NCBI GenBank assembly: GCA_963803065.1
Contig: CAWDKW010000015.1
Span: forward strand, 1-64,000
Direction of reading: 5' to 3'
Source of the DNA: DASXMT01 sp963803065
GTDB lineage: Bacteria > Actinomycetota > Acidimicrobiia > Acidimicrobiales > RAAP-2
Length of the DNA stretch: 64,000 nt
The notes beneath the pieces are model-generated. The model worked only from the letters and a program-made list of their open reading frames with translations. It was not told the DNA's origin and ran no database searches. Below, in pieces: positions 25,483 through 35,002 of this stretch (position 1 is its first letter; the number at the start of each line of letters is the position of its first letter). Position numbers and translations under genes: made by a program.

Positions 25483-26466
25483 ATGTATCAACGCAACAGG
25501 ATCAACGGATTTCTCGGTGCTGGGGTCGTCATTCTGGGCCTCGTCCTCGCGGCCTGTGGCTCGTTGAGCTCTCCGTCCACAACGGCGAAGCCCACGCGAG
25601 GCTTTGACACATCTGCTGAACCCCCGCCTGGGCCGCTGGTGTTCGATGGCACTTTCAACGGGCCCGAGGGCTCGCCGCCGAACCCGGCCCAGTGGACGCC
25701 CAAGATTGGGACCCCGAACGGTTGTTTCGAAGACAAGGATGGGCGGTGCTACGCACCTAAGGAGCTCCAGTACTACACCAACAACCAGAACGCGGCCCTG
25801 GACGGACAGGGCGACCTCGTGATCACTGCGAAGAGGCAGGTTACTCCCGCGGGCAGGGACTCGAGTGGCAACGTTGAAAAGAAATTTAGTTGCAACCTGA
25901 GCGAGTGTCAGTACACGTCGGCGAGGCTGTCGACCAAGAGCGCTTCCGGTGGCTATCTGTTCACCGCGCAGGGTGCTCGTTTCGAGGCCCGCATCAAGAT
26001 GGCCGAAGGCGTCGGGGCCTGGTCCGCGTTCTGGCTGCTGGGCGCCAATTCGCTGCCGTGGCCCGCGCAGGGCGAGATCGATATCGCGGAGTCCCAAGGA
26101 GGAAACGCTGCATACCCCGTCACGTCGGTTCTCCATGGTCCCTCCGCCCTCACCCCCCCCGAAAGCCTGAAACTGAGCAGCCGGGGCGCTGACATACCCG
26201 CGACTACCCTCGCCTCGAACTTCTACAGCGAGTTTCACACGTACACGGTCGACCAAACCGCCACGACTGTGACGTTCTACATCGATGGCAAGCAGTGGTG
26301 GCAGGCGAAGAGCAGTCAGTTCACGCAGGCGCCCTGGGTTTACGACCAACCCTGGTACATAGTATTGAATCTCGCGGTCGGCGACTATGGCGGAACGCCA
26401 CCGAGCACCGGCGGTTTCCCCAAGCAGATGATCGTCAACTGGGTGAAGGTTTACAAGCTCCCCTAG
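25483..26466 (+). CDS. Secreted lipoprotein glycoside hydrolase family 16
   Basis: This 327-residue protein has a lipoprotein signal (lipobox LAAC at about 20-23), so it is probably anchored outside the membrane. A short linker precedes a GH16 beta-jelly-roll. The catalytic motif GEIDIAES (about 198-205) has both active-site glutamates. QYYTNNQNAAL and GYLFTAQGARFEARIKM are family-typical. GH16 members of this form cut beta-1,3- or beta-1,3/1,4-glucans; which one cannot be told here. The gene lies between IS481 remnants, which suggests acquisition. Confidence 0.9.
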   Translation: MYQRNRINGFLGAGVVILGLVLAACGSLSSPSTTAKPTRGFDTSAEPPPGPLVFDGTFNGPEGSPPNPAQWTPKIGTPNGCFEDKDGRCYAPKELQYYTNNQNAALDGQGDLVITAKRQVTPAGRDSSGNVEKKFSCNLSECQYTSARLSTKSASGGYLFTAQGARFEARIKMAEGVGAWSAFWLLGANSLPWPAQGEIDIAESQGGNAAYPVTSVLHGPSALTPPESLKLSSRGADIPATTLASNFYSEFHTYTVDQTATTVTFYIDGKQWWQAKSSQFTQAPWVYDQPWYIVLNLAVGDYGGTPPSTGGFPKQMIVNWVKVYKLP

Positions 26467-26468
26467 CG

Positions 26469-26770
26469 CCCCACGATGCCGGGCTGGTCCATGCCGTCAC
26501 CGGCTTCTCAAACAAGAGCCTTCGCGGGCTGGTCGCCGGACTCCTCGGTGCGGACTACACCGAGCGCCAGATGACCTACGACCTGCGACGCTTGCGACTT
26601 CACGGACTGATCATGCGCGTGCCCCACACCAATACCTACATCCTCACCCCGGAGGGAATCCGGACAGCGGTGTTCTTCACCAAGGTCCACGACCGTGTCC
26701 TGCGATCGCTGGTTTCGGTACCTGCACGACACCTGAGCAATCCGCGCCTCTCGAGTTCCCTGCCTCTTCG
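26469..26770 (+). pseudogene. Fragment of a winged-helix-like protein
   Basis: About 100 codons read as a winged-helix-like segment: TGFSNKSLRGLVAGLLGADY, then DLRRLRLHGLI and YILTPEGIRTAVFFTKVHDR. There is no start or stop that suits it, and the frame ends in low-quality sequence where IS481 similarity starts. It looks like the 3' part of a lost gene cut by an insertion sequence. Confidence 0.5.
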
Positions 26771-26812
26771 CTGTGGACCATCTGTTCCACGACGAAGGAG
26801 GCAGCCGAGCTG

Positions 26813-26926
26813 GTGGAGCTGGGTTCTGTGGAACAGCGCTACAAGGCGGTGCTGAACGACGGCGCCAGCGTCACCGACGTGGCCCGCCGCTATGCGGTGG
26901 GCGCCAGGCAGTGCACACCTGGCTGT
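26813..26926 (+). mobile_element. IS481-family transposase remnant (5' end)
   Basis: Starting at GTG 26,813 behind GAAGGAGG, the frame gives VELGSVEQRYKAVLNDGASV then TDVARRYAVG, the N-terminal HTH of IS481-type transposases. A frame change near 26,905 leads to VHTWL. Nothing of the catalytic domain follows. It lies on the opposite strand to the remnant at 25,241, so two different copies are involved. Confidence 0.65.
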
Positions 26927-27131
26927 CCGCTCTGTGGCTTCGGGGCCGGCCGGCCGCTCCCTGAACGCATGGACGCGACGAGGGTCTGTCGCCTCGGTGT
27001 ACGAGGGCGTCGGGAGTGGGTAGTCGCTCGCCCCCGCACGAGTCCACCAACCGAATGGTTCGGGTATCGGGCCACCGACGAATCGCCAGTATGGCGCGCC
27101 CACAACGGAGATGCACTCGGCGCTCGCCCAA

Positions 27132-28262
27132 TCACATGCGTCGGAGCAAGTCATCGACGATGAGCTTGGCCGCCGTGGGACAGCCCTTGGTGAAGCCGAA
27201 AAATGGACCGAAGTCACGTATGGAGGCGAATCCGGCGATGTAAAGGCCGGCAATCGACGACTGGAACGCTTCGTCGAGAACGGGGAAACCGTCGACCACT
27301 TCGAGACTGTCGGCGAGCCCATTGAGGTATGGGACACGAGGAAGGTCGGCCTTGTACCCGGTGGCAAAGACGAGACGGTCGAACGTCAGACGGTCTCCAC
27401 TTGAGAGTGCCACCGAGACCGTGCCGCTGTCTCCCACGGTGGTCTCCACAACGTGATTGTCCGGCCAGCTACGGATTCTCTCGTCAGCAAGGCGCGGCGT
27501 GAGCCACCACTCGAGGTTGAGACGGCCGACGTTCCAGAACTTCTGGGCGATTTCCCCTTGCTCGGTGGCCGACAGTGAGCGCCACCATCCGGGGCGACTG
27601 ATGGTCGCGGCCAGGTACGGGTCGACGAACTTCCAACTCACTCGCTCGAAGCGGGGCATGTCGTGCCGGTGAACGATATCGACCCGCTCGACACCGTGTT
27701 CGCCCAAAAGCGCGGCCCATTCGTAGGCGCTCTGCCGACCTCCGACGATCAACACCCGCGCCCCGGCAAGCTCCTTGAAACGTACGAGATCACAGGTGTG
27801 GGCACTGACGCTTTCGGGGAGCGAGGTCGCCCATTCGGGGAACTGCCGGAAGTAGGCCGCGCCCGGAGCGGCGACGACGACGTCGGCTGCAATCTGGGTC
27901 CCGTCGTCTAGCGAGGCCACGAATGCGTCGTCACTGCGCTCGAGGCGCGAGACGAGCCGATCCACGACGGACACGTGCTTTTGGGTCTGAAACCAGGCGG
28001 CGTACTCTAGGAAGACGGCGATGGGGATGGGATCGATGTGGGTTGGAAGTCCTCGGTCCTCGATAAAGGCCTCAAAAGTGTCGATCCCTGACGCATCGAG
28101 ATGCCAGTCGGTCCCTGAGCGCAGAAACATCCCTTTGGGCATGTGGTCCGTCCAGAATCCCATCGGATGCCCTACGACGACCGTGTCGATCCCCCGTTCG
28201 GTGGCCTGCGCCGCCACGGCCACTCCATAGGGTCCGGCTCCGACGACCAACAGCGTTACCAC
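27132..28262 (-). CDS. FAD-dependent NAD(P)-binding oxidoreductase
   Basis: This 376-residue flavoprotein has an N-terminal FAD dinucleotide fold (VVGAGPYGVAVAA), an internal NAD(P) fold (VLIVGGRQSAYEWAALL, about 165-181) and the FATGY motif near the C-terminus. This layout fits flavin monooxygenases of the ornithine N-hydroxylase or Baeyer-Villiger type. I start at GTG 28,262 behind AGAGAGG; the frame is open to 28,325. The substrate is unknown, and no siderophore genes are nearby. Confidence 0.8.
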   Translation of the reverse strand: MVTLLVVGAGPYGVAVAAQATERGIDTVVVGHPMGFWTDHMPKGMFLRSGTDWHLDASGIDTFEAFIEDRGLPTHIDPIPIAVFLEYAAWFQTQKHVSVVDRLVSRLERSDDAFVASLDDGTQIAADVVVAAPGAAYFRQFPEWATSLPESVSAHTCDLVRFKELAGARVLIVGGRQSAYEWAALLGEHGVERVDIVHRHDMPRFERVSWKFVDPYLAATISRPGWWRSLSATEQGEIAQKFWNVGRLNLEWWLTPRLADERIRSWPDNHVVETTVGDSGTVSVALSSGDRLTFDRLVFATGYKADLPRVPYLNGLADSLEVVDGFPVLDEAFQSSIAGLYIAGFASIRDFGPFFGFTKGCPTAAKLIVDDLLRRM

Positions 28263-28553
28263 CTGTGTCGACCTCTCTCTGGCACCCAGTCTGACCTCCA
28301 CCCCTATGGGGCGAAGCTGCCGCACTCATTGAATGACCGGCGTAGCCTTGCGTAACGGTGTACGGCCTTCAGCCTCCCGCATCGCGGCTCAAGACACGCA
28401 GCAAGAGCTTTTAGCATTCGTCGTCTATATATTTTGCCCGCGGCGCGTTTTTCTCACTTTCGAGCTGCCGCTATCACTTAACCGTGGAGCAGACGGGACT
28501 CTGTCATCGACAAGTGCCCGATCCACGGGCGTCCACCGGAGTATTGATTTGAC

Positions 28554-28859
28554 TTAGCTTCCAAGGTGGTGGTGGGCAGTCAGTTCGATCCAGGTGACAC
28601 TCGAAGGAGGACCGGTCACGCCACCTTTGGACAATGCCTCGCCGAGGCGGTCCTCCATGAATCTGGCTTGGTGCTCTGGGGTGTCCCACACCTCAATTAC
28701 GACTAGGTGACCCGCCTCATTCAGACCTGCTGAATGTGCCACAAGTCCGTCGGGCCAGTTGCCTTCTCCACTGTCTGGATCGATGCCCAGCTCTTTGTTC
28801 ACTGCGTAGTACTCCCGGGTGGTGACACCTTCAAACTCCAAAATCAACTCAGCAGCCAC
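28554..28859 (-). CDS. Small dimeric alpha/beta-barrel-like protein
   Basis: This 101-residue protein starts at GTG 28,859 behind GGAAGGAAG. The ferredoxin-like layout (strand AELILEFEGVT, helix REYYAVNKELGI, strand HLVVIEVWDTPEHQARFME) resembles ABM or stress-response barrel proteins, which are small monooxygenases or binding proteins. The frame is open upstream to 29,012, but that part looks non-coding. A role with the flavoprotein downstream is possible but unproven. Confidence 0.65.
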   Translation of the reverse strand: MAAELILEFEGVTTREYYAVNKELGIDPDSGEGNWPDGLVAHSAGLNEAGHLVVIEVWDTPEHQARFMEDRLGEALSKGGVTGPPSSVTWIELTAHHHLGS

Positions 28860-29085
28860 TATTTCTTCCTTCCATCTCGATGGACCTGGAAACGCAAGAG
28901 CAGCATGCCAGGTCTCTTTACCTCCTGCACCGGCATTTCGTCGTGTGGTGTCAGCCCTCGGAACGCGCACGGGACGACGTCTATGCGTAGCCACGTCTCG
29001 ATGGGTGGGCATGACACCGTCACGCTAGGAGGCGCACTATGAACGCCGACATCTCGCACTACTCACAGATTCAGGCTTGACGTGA

Positions 29086-29203
29086 TCTGGTCCTGAGCCT
29101 CGGTTTAATCGACGACTCCACGTCTGGCATGACCGATTTCCAGGGTAGGCCGAGAACCTCGCCGACTCGCTGGCGAGTGTCACGGCAACCACGAACAGAG
29201 AGC
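29086..29203 (-). pseudogene. Decayed tyrosine integrase remnant
   Basis: Reading the minus strand, pieces match the intact integrase at 23,873-25,063 in order: LFVVAVTLA, then GEVLGLPWK after a frame change, then a large internal deletion, then RRGVVD, a stop codon, and TEAQDQ. The intact copy has LVAVMLG, GEVLGLPWK and KRGVVDLTEAQ. This marks an earlier element of the same family about 4 kb to the right. Confidence 0.7.
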
Positions 29204-29347
29204 GGCACCGGGCTCGACGAATCGGACCCCCCAGCCTGGTGGATCGTGGAAGTCCCAGGGCCTCGAACTCGCCGATTGACTCAGAGCATGATGTGATCGA
29301 CCCGCAGGCACGCCCAGCGGTAGCGTCGCGCCAGTTATAGATCCGAG

Positions 29348-29968
29348 ATGACGTGCCTCAGGAAGGCTCCGCTCTTGTCGCAAACATCGGTCCCTGGTGG
29401 CGAAAAGGAACTGAGTGAAGCCGGTCGTCGTCGCTTTTTGGAGATGGATAGGCGCCAGCGCCGGAGAGTAGTCGTTCGCGCAGTCATCACCATCTCCGTG
29501 ACGTGGGTAGTGCTCATCGCGATGTATTACCTCATGCCGGTCGGGACAAGTGGCAGGGGCGAGCTCGTTCGGCTCGTCGTTGGGCTTGCCGTCGTCGTTG
29601 TCGTGTTGATCTGGCAGGTCCGCGAGATCCTGCGTGCCGACTTCCCTGGGTTCAAGGCGGTCGAAGCGCTCGCCGTGATTGTTCCCCTGTTCCTTCTCGT
29701 CTTCTCGTATATCTATCTCTCGATGTCGCACTCCTCGTCTTCGACGTTCAGCGAGAACCTGAACCACGTCAAGGCCATGTACTTCACGGTTACGGTGTTC
29801 TCCACCGTCGGGTTCGGCGACATCACCCCCAAGACGGACACAGCGCGCATCATCGTCAGCGTCCAGATGCTGATCGACCTCGTGATCATCGGCGCGGGCG
29901 TGCGCCTGCTGATAAGTGCCGCCAAGACCGGTCTAGCCCGTCGCCAGCAGCCTACGGATCAAGACTGA
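29348..29968 (+). CDS. Two-pore-helix-type potassium channel
   Basis: This 206-residue membrane protein has a basic cytoplasmic start, helices at about 43-63, 72-90 and 104-125, a pore loop with the selectivity filter TVGFGD (about 155-160) and a last helix (IIVSVQMLIDLVIIGAGVRL). The filter identifies an Ion_trans_2 potassium channel; four subunits would form the pore. It lacks a regulatory RCK domain. The start is uncertain (ATG 29,348 or ATG 29,444). Confidence 0.85.
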   Translation: MTCLRKAPLLSQTSVPGGEKELSEAGRRRFLEMDRRQRRRVVVRAVITISVTWVVLIAMYYLMPVGTSGRGELVRLVVGLAVVVVVLIWQVREILRADFPGFKAVEALAVIVPLFLLVFSYIYLSMSHSSSSTFSENLNHVKAMYFTVTVFSTVGFGDITPKTDTARIIVSVQMLIDLVIIGAGVRLLISAAKTGLARRQQPTDQD

Positions 29969-30316
29969 GCCCCGACCCATGCCCAAGCCCTCTTCGGCGC
30001 TCCTTCATGTATGAGGTGAGCCCTTTCAAGGCTCACGTGCCACGGGATCTCCTAACCCATCTAGAAATCGTTCGTGGGACGAAGCGGGCGACTCAATTGC
30101 CTGCCTGCCTCTAATCTTCGGCTTCGAGCTCCGCCTCCGCGACAGCTACGACCACCCCGAGGGCCTTCGCGATCGCCCCGGCTGCCGAGACGACGCGGGC
30201 GGCGATCCTGGGCAGTCCGGAGCATGGGAGAGTGCGATTCCGTGGCGCCGATGAACATGACGGGGAACACCGCAGGCCGCTGTGGGACGTACCGTAGGTG
30301 AGGCCCGTGCCTCAGG
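29969..30316. other. Gap with a possible gene remnant
   Basis: About 350 bases without an intact gene. On the minus strand, 30,111 to about 30,212 reads IAARVVSAAGAIAKALGVVV and ends in an acidic tail and stop. This looks like the C-terminus of a small protein with no usable start, possibly a decayed gene. The converging genes on both sides should terminate here. Confidence 0.35.
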
Positions 30317-32740
30317 TCATTCTGATAAGGCGTGAGCGGTGCGACCGTGCTGTTCGGCAGTATGCACATCCAGTTCGTCTTGGTCAGCGAGGTGGGGGGT
30401 GATGTCGAACACCACCCTCCGGACAGTGCCGGTGAACGGGAACGGCTTCCTGTCCTCATACGCCCGGTCGACCACGCCACCGTTGTCGCGGCCGATGTCC
30501 ATGCCGGCGTACCCTGAGAAACGAATGGGCACGGTGAAGTCCATTCGCCCCTTACCCACCTGTTGGTCGTTGACGAATAGGGTCACGTCCCCTCCGGTCG
30601 CTGGTTTCGCGCCGTCGGCTGCGAACTCCATCCGCACAGCGACGTCGCCCGGTGGGAGGCCTTGTTCGGCCACCTGCGTGTAGGTGAAGACGCCCATCAT
30701 CGAGTAGGTGTGGGTGAGCTTGCCGTCCTGCACGAACAGAGCAAACCCGCCGAGGTGGTCGGCCTCGGCGACGATCACCCCTTCGGCCCCCTCTTCGGGA
30801 ACGACCAGCTCGGCGCTGATGGTGTACGAGCGGTTGTAGATCCTGGGGATCATGCCTGGCATCACATTCTGGACGTCGCCCCGGAACTCGAAGGTCGTCT
30901 GCTCCGGGATAGGCGGCACCACGCCGAAGAAGGCAGATAGCGGCGCCAGGAGCGGCAACACCTTGTAGCGCTCGGCTTCCTCCCAGAACAGTTCTTTCAG
31001 CTCTTGTACCTTCTCAGGATGCTCGGCGGCCAGATCCTTGGCCTGGGAGAAGTCATCGGGCAGGTAGTACAGCTCGGTTGGGTCGGCGTCCGGGTCCCAC
31101 GAACCGGGCGCGTACGGAGCGAGGGCCTCGGGGGTGAGCAGCCACGGAATGCGCTCGGTCTTCACGGCCAGCCACCAGCCGTCCTTGTACATGCCCCGGT
31201 TGCCGATCGTCTCGAAGTACTGCTGCGTGCGATGCTCCGGGGTACGACCGTCGTGCAACGAGGCTGTGAACGGTGTGCCGTGCATCGGCTCTTGCGCAAT
31301 GCCATCGACCGAGCCGGGCTGGGGGATTCCGGCTATGTCGAGGATGGTGGGGGCCACGTCGATGACGTGGGCGAACTGGGAGCGCACTGCGCCGGCATCC
31401 GTGACGCGGTCGGGCCAATGCACGACCAGGGGGTTGCGGGTCCCACCGAGATGCGAGCCCACCTGCTTGCCCCACTGGAACGGGGTGGCGCCGGCCCACG
31501 CCCAGGCCGCCGAGTAGTGGGGATCCATCACCGGGGAACCCCACTGGTCAAGCCCGCCGTAGCGCTCGACGAGCTGGAGCTGCATCTCCTCGGTCAGCGG
31601 GATGCCGTTCTGCATCGTCAGCTCGTTGAAAGAGCCGGTGATCGACCCCTCCATGCTGGCGCCGTTGTCACCCCAGATCCACACAATCAGGGTGTTGCCG
31701 AGTTCACCGAGATCCTCGATGGCGTCGACCACCCGCCCGACATTGTGGTCGGCGTTCTCGGAGAAACCGGCGTAGACCTCCATCTGCCGGGCATAGAACG
31801 GCTTCAGGTTTGATGGGACGTCGTCCCAGGCAGGGAAGGCTCCGTTTCGTGGGGTCAGCACCGCGTCGGCCGGGATCACCCCGAGCTCTTTCTGGCGGGC
31901 GAATGTCTCCTCGCGCAGGCTGTCCCAACCCTGGTCGAACTGGCCCTTGTATCTGTCGGCCCATTCGTTGGCCACGTGATGAGGGGCGTGGCTGCAGCCG
32001 GTGGAGTAGTAGGCGAAGAACGGCTTGTGCGCGTCCTGGGCGCGGACCGCGTGCATCCACTCGATGGTCCGATCGGCCATGGCACCGGGGAAGTAGTAAG
32101 GGTTGTCGGGGTTGTAGAACTCGTCAGGAGTGCCGATGATCTTCTGATTCTCGGCCAGGCAGGGGTCCCACTGGCTCGACCCCCCGCCGAGGATTCCGTA
32201 GAAGTAGTCGAACCCCCAGCCGTTCGGCCATCGGTCGAAGGGGCCTGCCGGTCCCTGCTGGCCATCGGGCGTGAGATGCCATTTCCCGAAGATGGCTGTG
32301 CTGTAGCCGTTGTCGCGGAGGACCCTGGGAAGCGGCGCGCAGTCGCGGGGAAGGATCGCCGAATACCCCGGGAAACCACCCGCGAACTCACCGATGGACC
32401 CGAACCCGACTGCATGGTTGTTCCTCCCGGTCAGGAGTGAGGCGCGGGTGGGTGAACACAGGGCAGTCACGTGGAACCGGTTGTACCGCAAGCCTCCGTT
32501 GGCCATACGGGTGAAGTTGGGCGTCTGGATGGGACCGCCGAACGTACTCGGGTTCCCAAACCCGGCATCGTCGATCAAGACCAAGAGAACGTTGGGCGCC
32601 CCATCGGGCGGTGTGGGGTGACCGATCAGATTCCAGTCGGGCTCTGACCCGTCCAACGTCCTCCGTATGGTGCCAGCGAAGGCCGGTCGACGAATTGGGA
32701 GATGACTGCGATCGACGTTGCTCGTGGCCTTCTGGGTCAT
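30317..32740 (-). CDS. Arylsulfatase-type sulfatase
   Basis: This protein of about 807 residues is an alkaline-phosphatase-superfamily sulfatase. Its N-terminal metal site is in LIDDAGFG (about 55-62) and the formylglycine motif is CSPTRASLLTGR (about 91-102), whose cysteine is oxidised to formylglycine by a maturase. GKWHLTPDG and WGDNGASMEG complete the active site. A C-terminal beta-rich domain of about 150 residues probably binds substrate. There is no signal peptide, so it is probably cytoplasmic. I start at ATG 32,740 after GGAGGACGAGC; the frame is open to 32,872. The substrate is unknown. Confidence 0.92.
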   Translation of the reverse strand: MTQKATSNVDRSHLPIRRPAFAGTIRRTLDGSEPDWNLIGHPTPPDGAPNVLLVLIDDAGFGNPSTFGGPIQTPNFTRMANGGLRYNRFHVTALCSPTRASLLTGRNNHAVGFGSIGEFAGGFPGYSAILPRDCAPLPRVLRDNGYSTAIFGKWHLTPDGQQGPAGPFDRWPNGWGFDYFYGILGGGSSQWDPCLAENQKIIGTPDEFYNPDNPYYFPGAMADRTIEWMHAVRAQDAHKPFFAYYSTGCSHAPHHVANEWADRYKGQFDQGWDSLREETFARQKELGVIPADAVLTPRNGAFPAWDDVPSNLKPFYARQMEVYAGFSENADHNVGRVVDAIEDLGELGNTLIVWIWGDNGASMEGSITGSFNELTMQNGIPLTEEMQLQLVERYGGLDQWGSPVMDPHYSAAWAWAGATPFQWGKQVGSHLGGTRNPLVVHWPDRVTDAGAVRSQFAHVIDVAPTILDIAGIPQPGSVDGIAQEPMHGTPFTASLHDGRTPEHRTQQYFETIGNRGMYKDGWWLAVKTERIPWLLTPEALAPYAPGSWDPDADPTELYYLPDDFSQAKDLAAEHPEKVQELKELFWEEAERYKVLPLLAPLSAFFGVVPPIPEQTTFEFRGDVQNVMPGMIPRIYNRSYTISAELVVPEEGAEGVIVAEADHLGGFALFVQDGKLTHTYSMMGVFTYTQVAEQGLPPGDVAVRMEFAADGAKPATGGDVTLFVNDQQVGKGRMDFTVPIRFSGYAGMDIGRDNGGVVDRAYEDRKPFPFTGTVRRVVFDITPHLADQDELDVHTAEQHGRTAHALSE

Positions 32741-33144
32741 TGCTCGTCCTCCGATGTATTCGCTGATAAGGGGTGTGCGGGTCGATGTCGAGCTCGCGAT
32801 CGTGTCGATGGGTAGCCCCAGCGGATTGCCTCGCTTGACTTCCATTGGACTCGCTTCCGCTCGTGGTTTCAAGTGGCCTGCCGCGCATCGATAGGCGCCG
32901 AGCCGGCTCTTCCGGAGAAGCCCAAGCGGGGCGGAGGGTGGGCGCCAGGGAGAGCCGTGCCGGACGACGTAGGGGACGACCTGGGCGACGACCGAGAGGC
33001 ATCGAGCACACCCGCGAGGCCGAGGCGCTCCCGCTAGTCATGATGCGGGGCGGCGTCGAGCCGATGTGGGTCTCGAGAACGGAACGATGGCATTTGTCGG
33101 AGGCCATGGGATGATGGGGTTCTGGCCGACGACAGGAGCCGACG
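32741..33144. other. Gap before the SnoaL-like gene
   Basis: About 400 bases between divergent genes. The frame of the sulfatase is open into its left part but without a better start. It should hold promoters for both directions. No clear dyad is seen. Confidence 0.4.
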
Positions 33145-33579
33145 ATGAGCCCATCCTGGTTGGACCGATACGCCGATGCGTGGTGCCACCACCCGCAGGC
33201 TGGTGGTCGAGGTGGCGAGGAAGTGCTCGCCGCGCTCCTCACGTTCATGAGTGACGACGTTCGGTACGAAGACGTGCCAACGGGAGCTGTCTTCGTTGGC
33301 CATGAGGGAATCCGGCAAATGGGTGCTGGTGCCCTTCAGATGGCTGGCGACATGACCTTTGAAGTAACGCATTGCGTGATCGGTGAGCGTTCGTATGCAT
33401 TTGAAACGATCTGCCGGGGCACGAACACGGGCTCAATCGGTCCACTGCCTGGAGCGGGCACCCCTTTCACCTTCCAGGGTGCGTCCATTGGCGAAATCTC
33501 TGAGGCTGGACTCGTCACCTCGCAGCGGGACTACTGGGACCTTGCGGGGCTTCTCGGCCAACTCGGGGTTTCACTCTGA
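33145..33579 (+). CDS. SnoaL-like NTF2-fold protein
   Basis: This 144-residue protein has the cone-shaped NTF2/SnoaL fold: an N-terminal helix (LDRYADAWC), then FMSDDVRYEDVP and GHEGIRQMG, and strands ending in RDYWDLAGLLGQLG. Such proteins are small cyclases, isomerases or binding proteins. The ATG follows an ordinary leader (GAGCCGACG). The function cannot be narrowed. GC here is lower than in the genes further right. Confidence 0.8.
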   Translation: MSPSWLDRYADAWCHHPQAGGRGGEEVLAALLTFMSDDVRYEDVPTGAVFVGHEGIRQMGAGALQMAGDMTFEVTHCVIGERSYAFETICRGTNTGSIGPLPGAGTPFTFQGASIGEISEAGLVTSQRDYWDLAGLLGQLGVSL

Positions 33580-33849
33580 GCTTTCCGCTCGTCTGCAGCA
33601 CCGGACGTCGTTCTTGACCATAAGCGACGGCGTGCATTACTCAGCGAACAGCTACTGCTTTGCCAGGGCTCTCGCCGATCCTTGCCACTCTGGCGACGGC
33701 GGCGACCCCAAAACCCTCTGGCCTCAATGTGGCCGATCGCTGGCTGCCAATGCATCCGAGGAGGCACTAATCGGCCGCATAGATTTCCGCTGGCGACCTA
33801 TAAAGGTCAGCGCGATACTGACCGGGCAACGACGAGCCAGGGGGCGCAG

Positions 33850-34296
33850 ATGTCAGATGCTCGCATCGTCCGGAACGGTGGCGGACCGTTCAAAGCATCG
33901 GGAAGCGAGACTGACGGACGCTTCGACTTCTTTGTGCTCGACATCGACTATCTGGCTGGGCCCCCGCTGCACGTCCACGCCGCCCAGGAGGATACTTTTT
34001 ACGTTATCGATGGCGTGCTGACGATCCAGATCGGCGAAGACGTCATTGACCTCTCTGCCGGTGACTATGGCTCGGCACCGCCCGGCGTTGCTCACACGTT
34101 CACGAACATCCACCCAGACCGCAGGGCACGGGCTGTGAACCTCATGACACCAGGCATCGGATTCGACCGGTATATCGAGCAGATCAACGCGCTGTCAGAA
34201 GGCAGTGGTGACCGGACCGCAATGGAACGGCTCGGCGAGCAATATGGCGTCGAGATGGTCGGTCCTTCGCTGGCGGTCAAGCTCGGACTGGGGTGA
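33850..34296 (+). CDS. Cupin-domain protein
   Basis: This 148-residue single-domain cupin has motif 1 PPLHVHAAQEDTFYVIDG (two His and Glu as likely metal ligands) and motif 2 LSAGDYGSAPPGVAHTF. It starts at ATG 33,850; the longer frame from 33,682 reads as non-coding. Cupins of this kind are often dioxygenases, isomerases or sensors in secondary metabolism. It follows the SnoaL-like gene and could be expressed with it. Confidence 0.82.
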   Translation: MSDARIVRNGGGPFKASGSETDGRFDFFVLDIDYLAGPPLHVHAAQEDTFYVIDGVLTIQIGEDVIDLSAGDYGSAPPGVAHTFTNIHPDRRARAVNLMTPGIGFDRYIEQINALSEGSGDRTAMERLGEQYGVEMVGPSLAVKLGLG

Positions 34297-34478
34297 GCCC
34301 CCACAGCCACCTGACCCGTCTCACTACGCCCGTTGCAACGGCCCACTAGACGATTTCTGGTGGGGCGCCTATATCGCTGATCGGTTCCCCTGGCCAGGGC
34401 AGGCGTGTCGCTCAGTTCTCATGGCACAGCGATAAACGTTTCCTCATGTCAATTGATGTGACCCATCTGGAGGTGAGC

Positions 34479-34925
34479 ATGATCGACCTGACCCAGTTTG
34501 AAGAACTAGTGCCGCTCGACCACGGCCTCAGCGTGGTTGTTACCCGCGGCGCCGACCACAGCCCGCATGCCGTGGTCGTAAACGCCTGTGTCCTTCCCCA
34601 TCCGATGACAGGCGACCGCACCGTCGCACTGGTAGCCGGGGGTGGCACCCGCAAGCTCGCCCATCTTCGCGCCGACCCCACCATCGCCGTCGTCATCCGA
34701 ACTGGCTGGCAGTGGGCAACGGTCGAAGGCCGCGCCGAACTGATCGGACCCGACGATCCCAACCCCGAGGTAGACGACGAGCGGCTCCGCCTCCTGCTCC
34801 GAGACATCTTCAGCGCAGCAGGTGGGACCCACGACGACTGGGATACCTACGACCGAACCATGCGCGAGGAGCGACGCACCGCCGTCCTGGTCACGCCTAC
34901 GAGGGTGTACTCGAACCCGGGATAG
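34479..34925 (+). CDS. PPOX-class flavin/F420-dependent protein
   Basis: This 148-residue split-barrel protein of the pyridoxamine-phosphate-oxidase-like class has SVVVTRGADHSPHAVVVNA, RKLAHLRADPTIAVVI and a C-terminal TAVLVTPTRVYSN strand. Actinobacterial members often use F420 or FMN, or bind heme or biliverdin. I start at ATG 34,479 because GGAGGTGAGC stands directly before it; an upstream ATG at 34,446 lacks such a site. Confidence 0.82.
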   Translation: MIDLTQFEELVPLDHGLSVVVTRGADHSPHAVVVNACVLPHPMTGDRTVALVAGGGTRKLAHLRADPTIAVVIRTGWQWATVEGRAELIGPDDPNPEVDDERLRLLLRDIFSAAGGTHDDWDTYDRTMREERRTAVLVTPTRVYSNPG

Positions 34926-35002
34926 CCACGCCTGAGCCTGCTGTGACGCACATCCGCCCAAGCGGCGCCCCGCCCCGGGAAGGACAGCCCGTCACCGAGA
35001 CC

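Noticed and set aside
25432..26349. Minus-strand open frame of 305 codons
   Set aside because: It is opposite the GH16 gene, which has a lipobox and catalytic motif. The minus frame has neither domain nor ribosome site.
31004..31813. Plus-strand frame of 269 codons within the sulfatase region
   Set aside because: It is antisense to the sulfatase core, including conserved motifs, and shows shadow composition.
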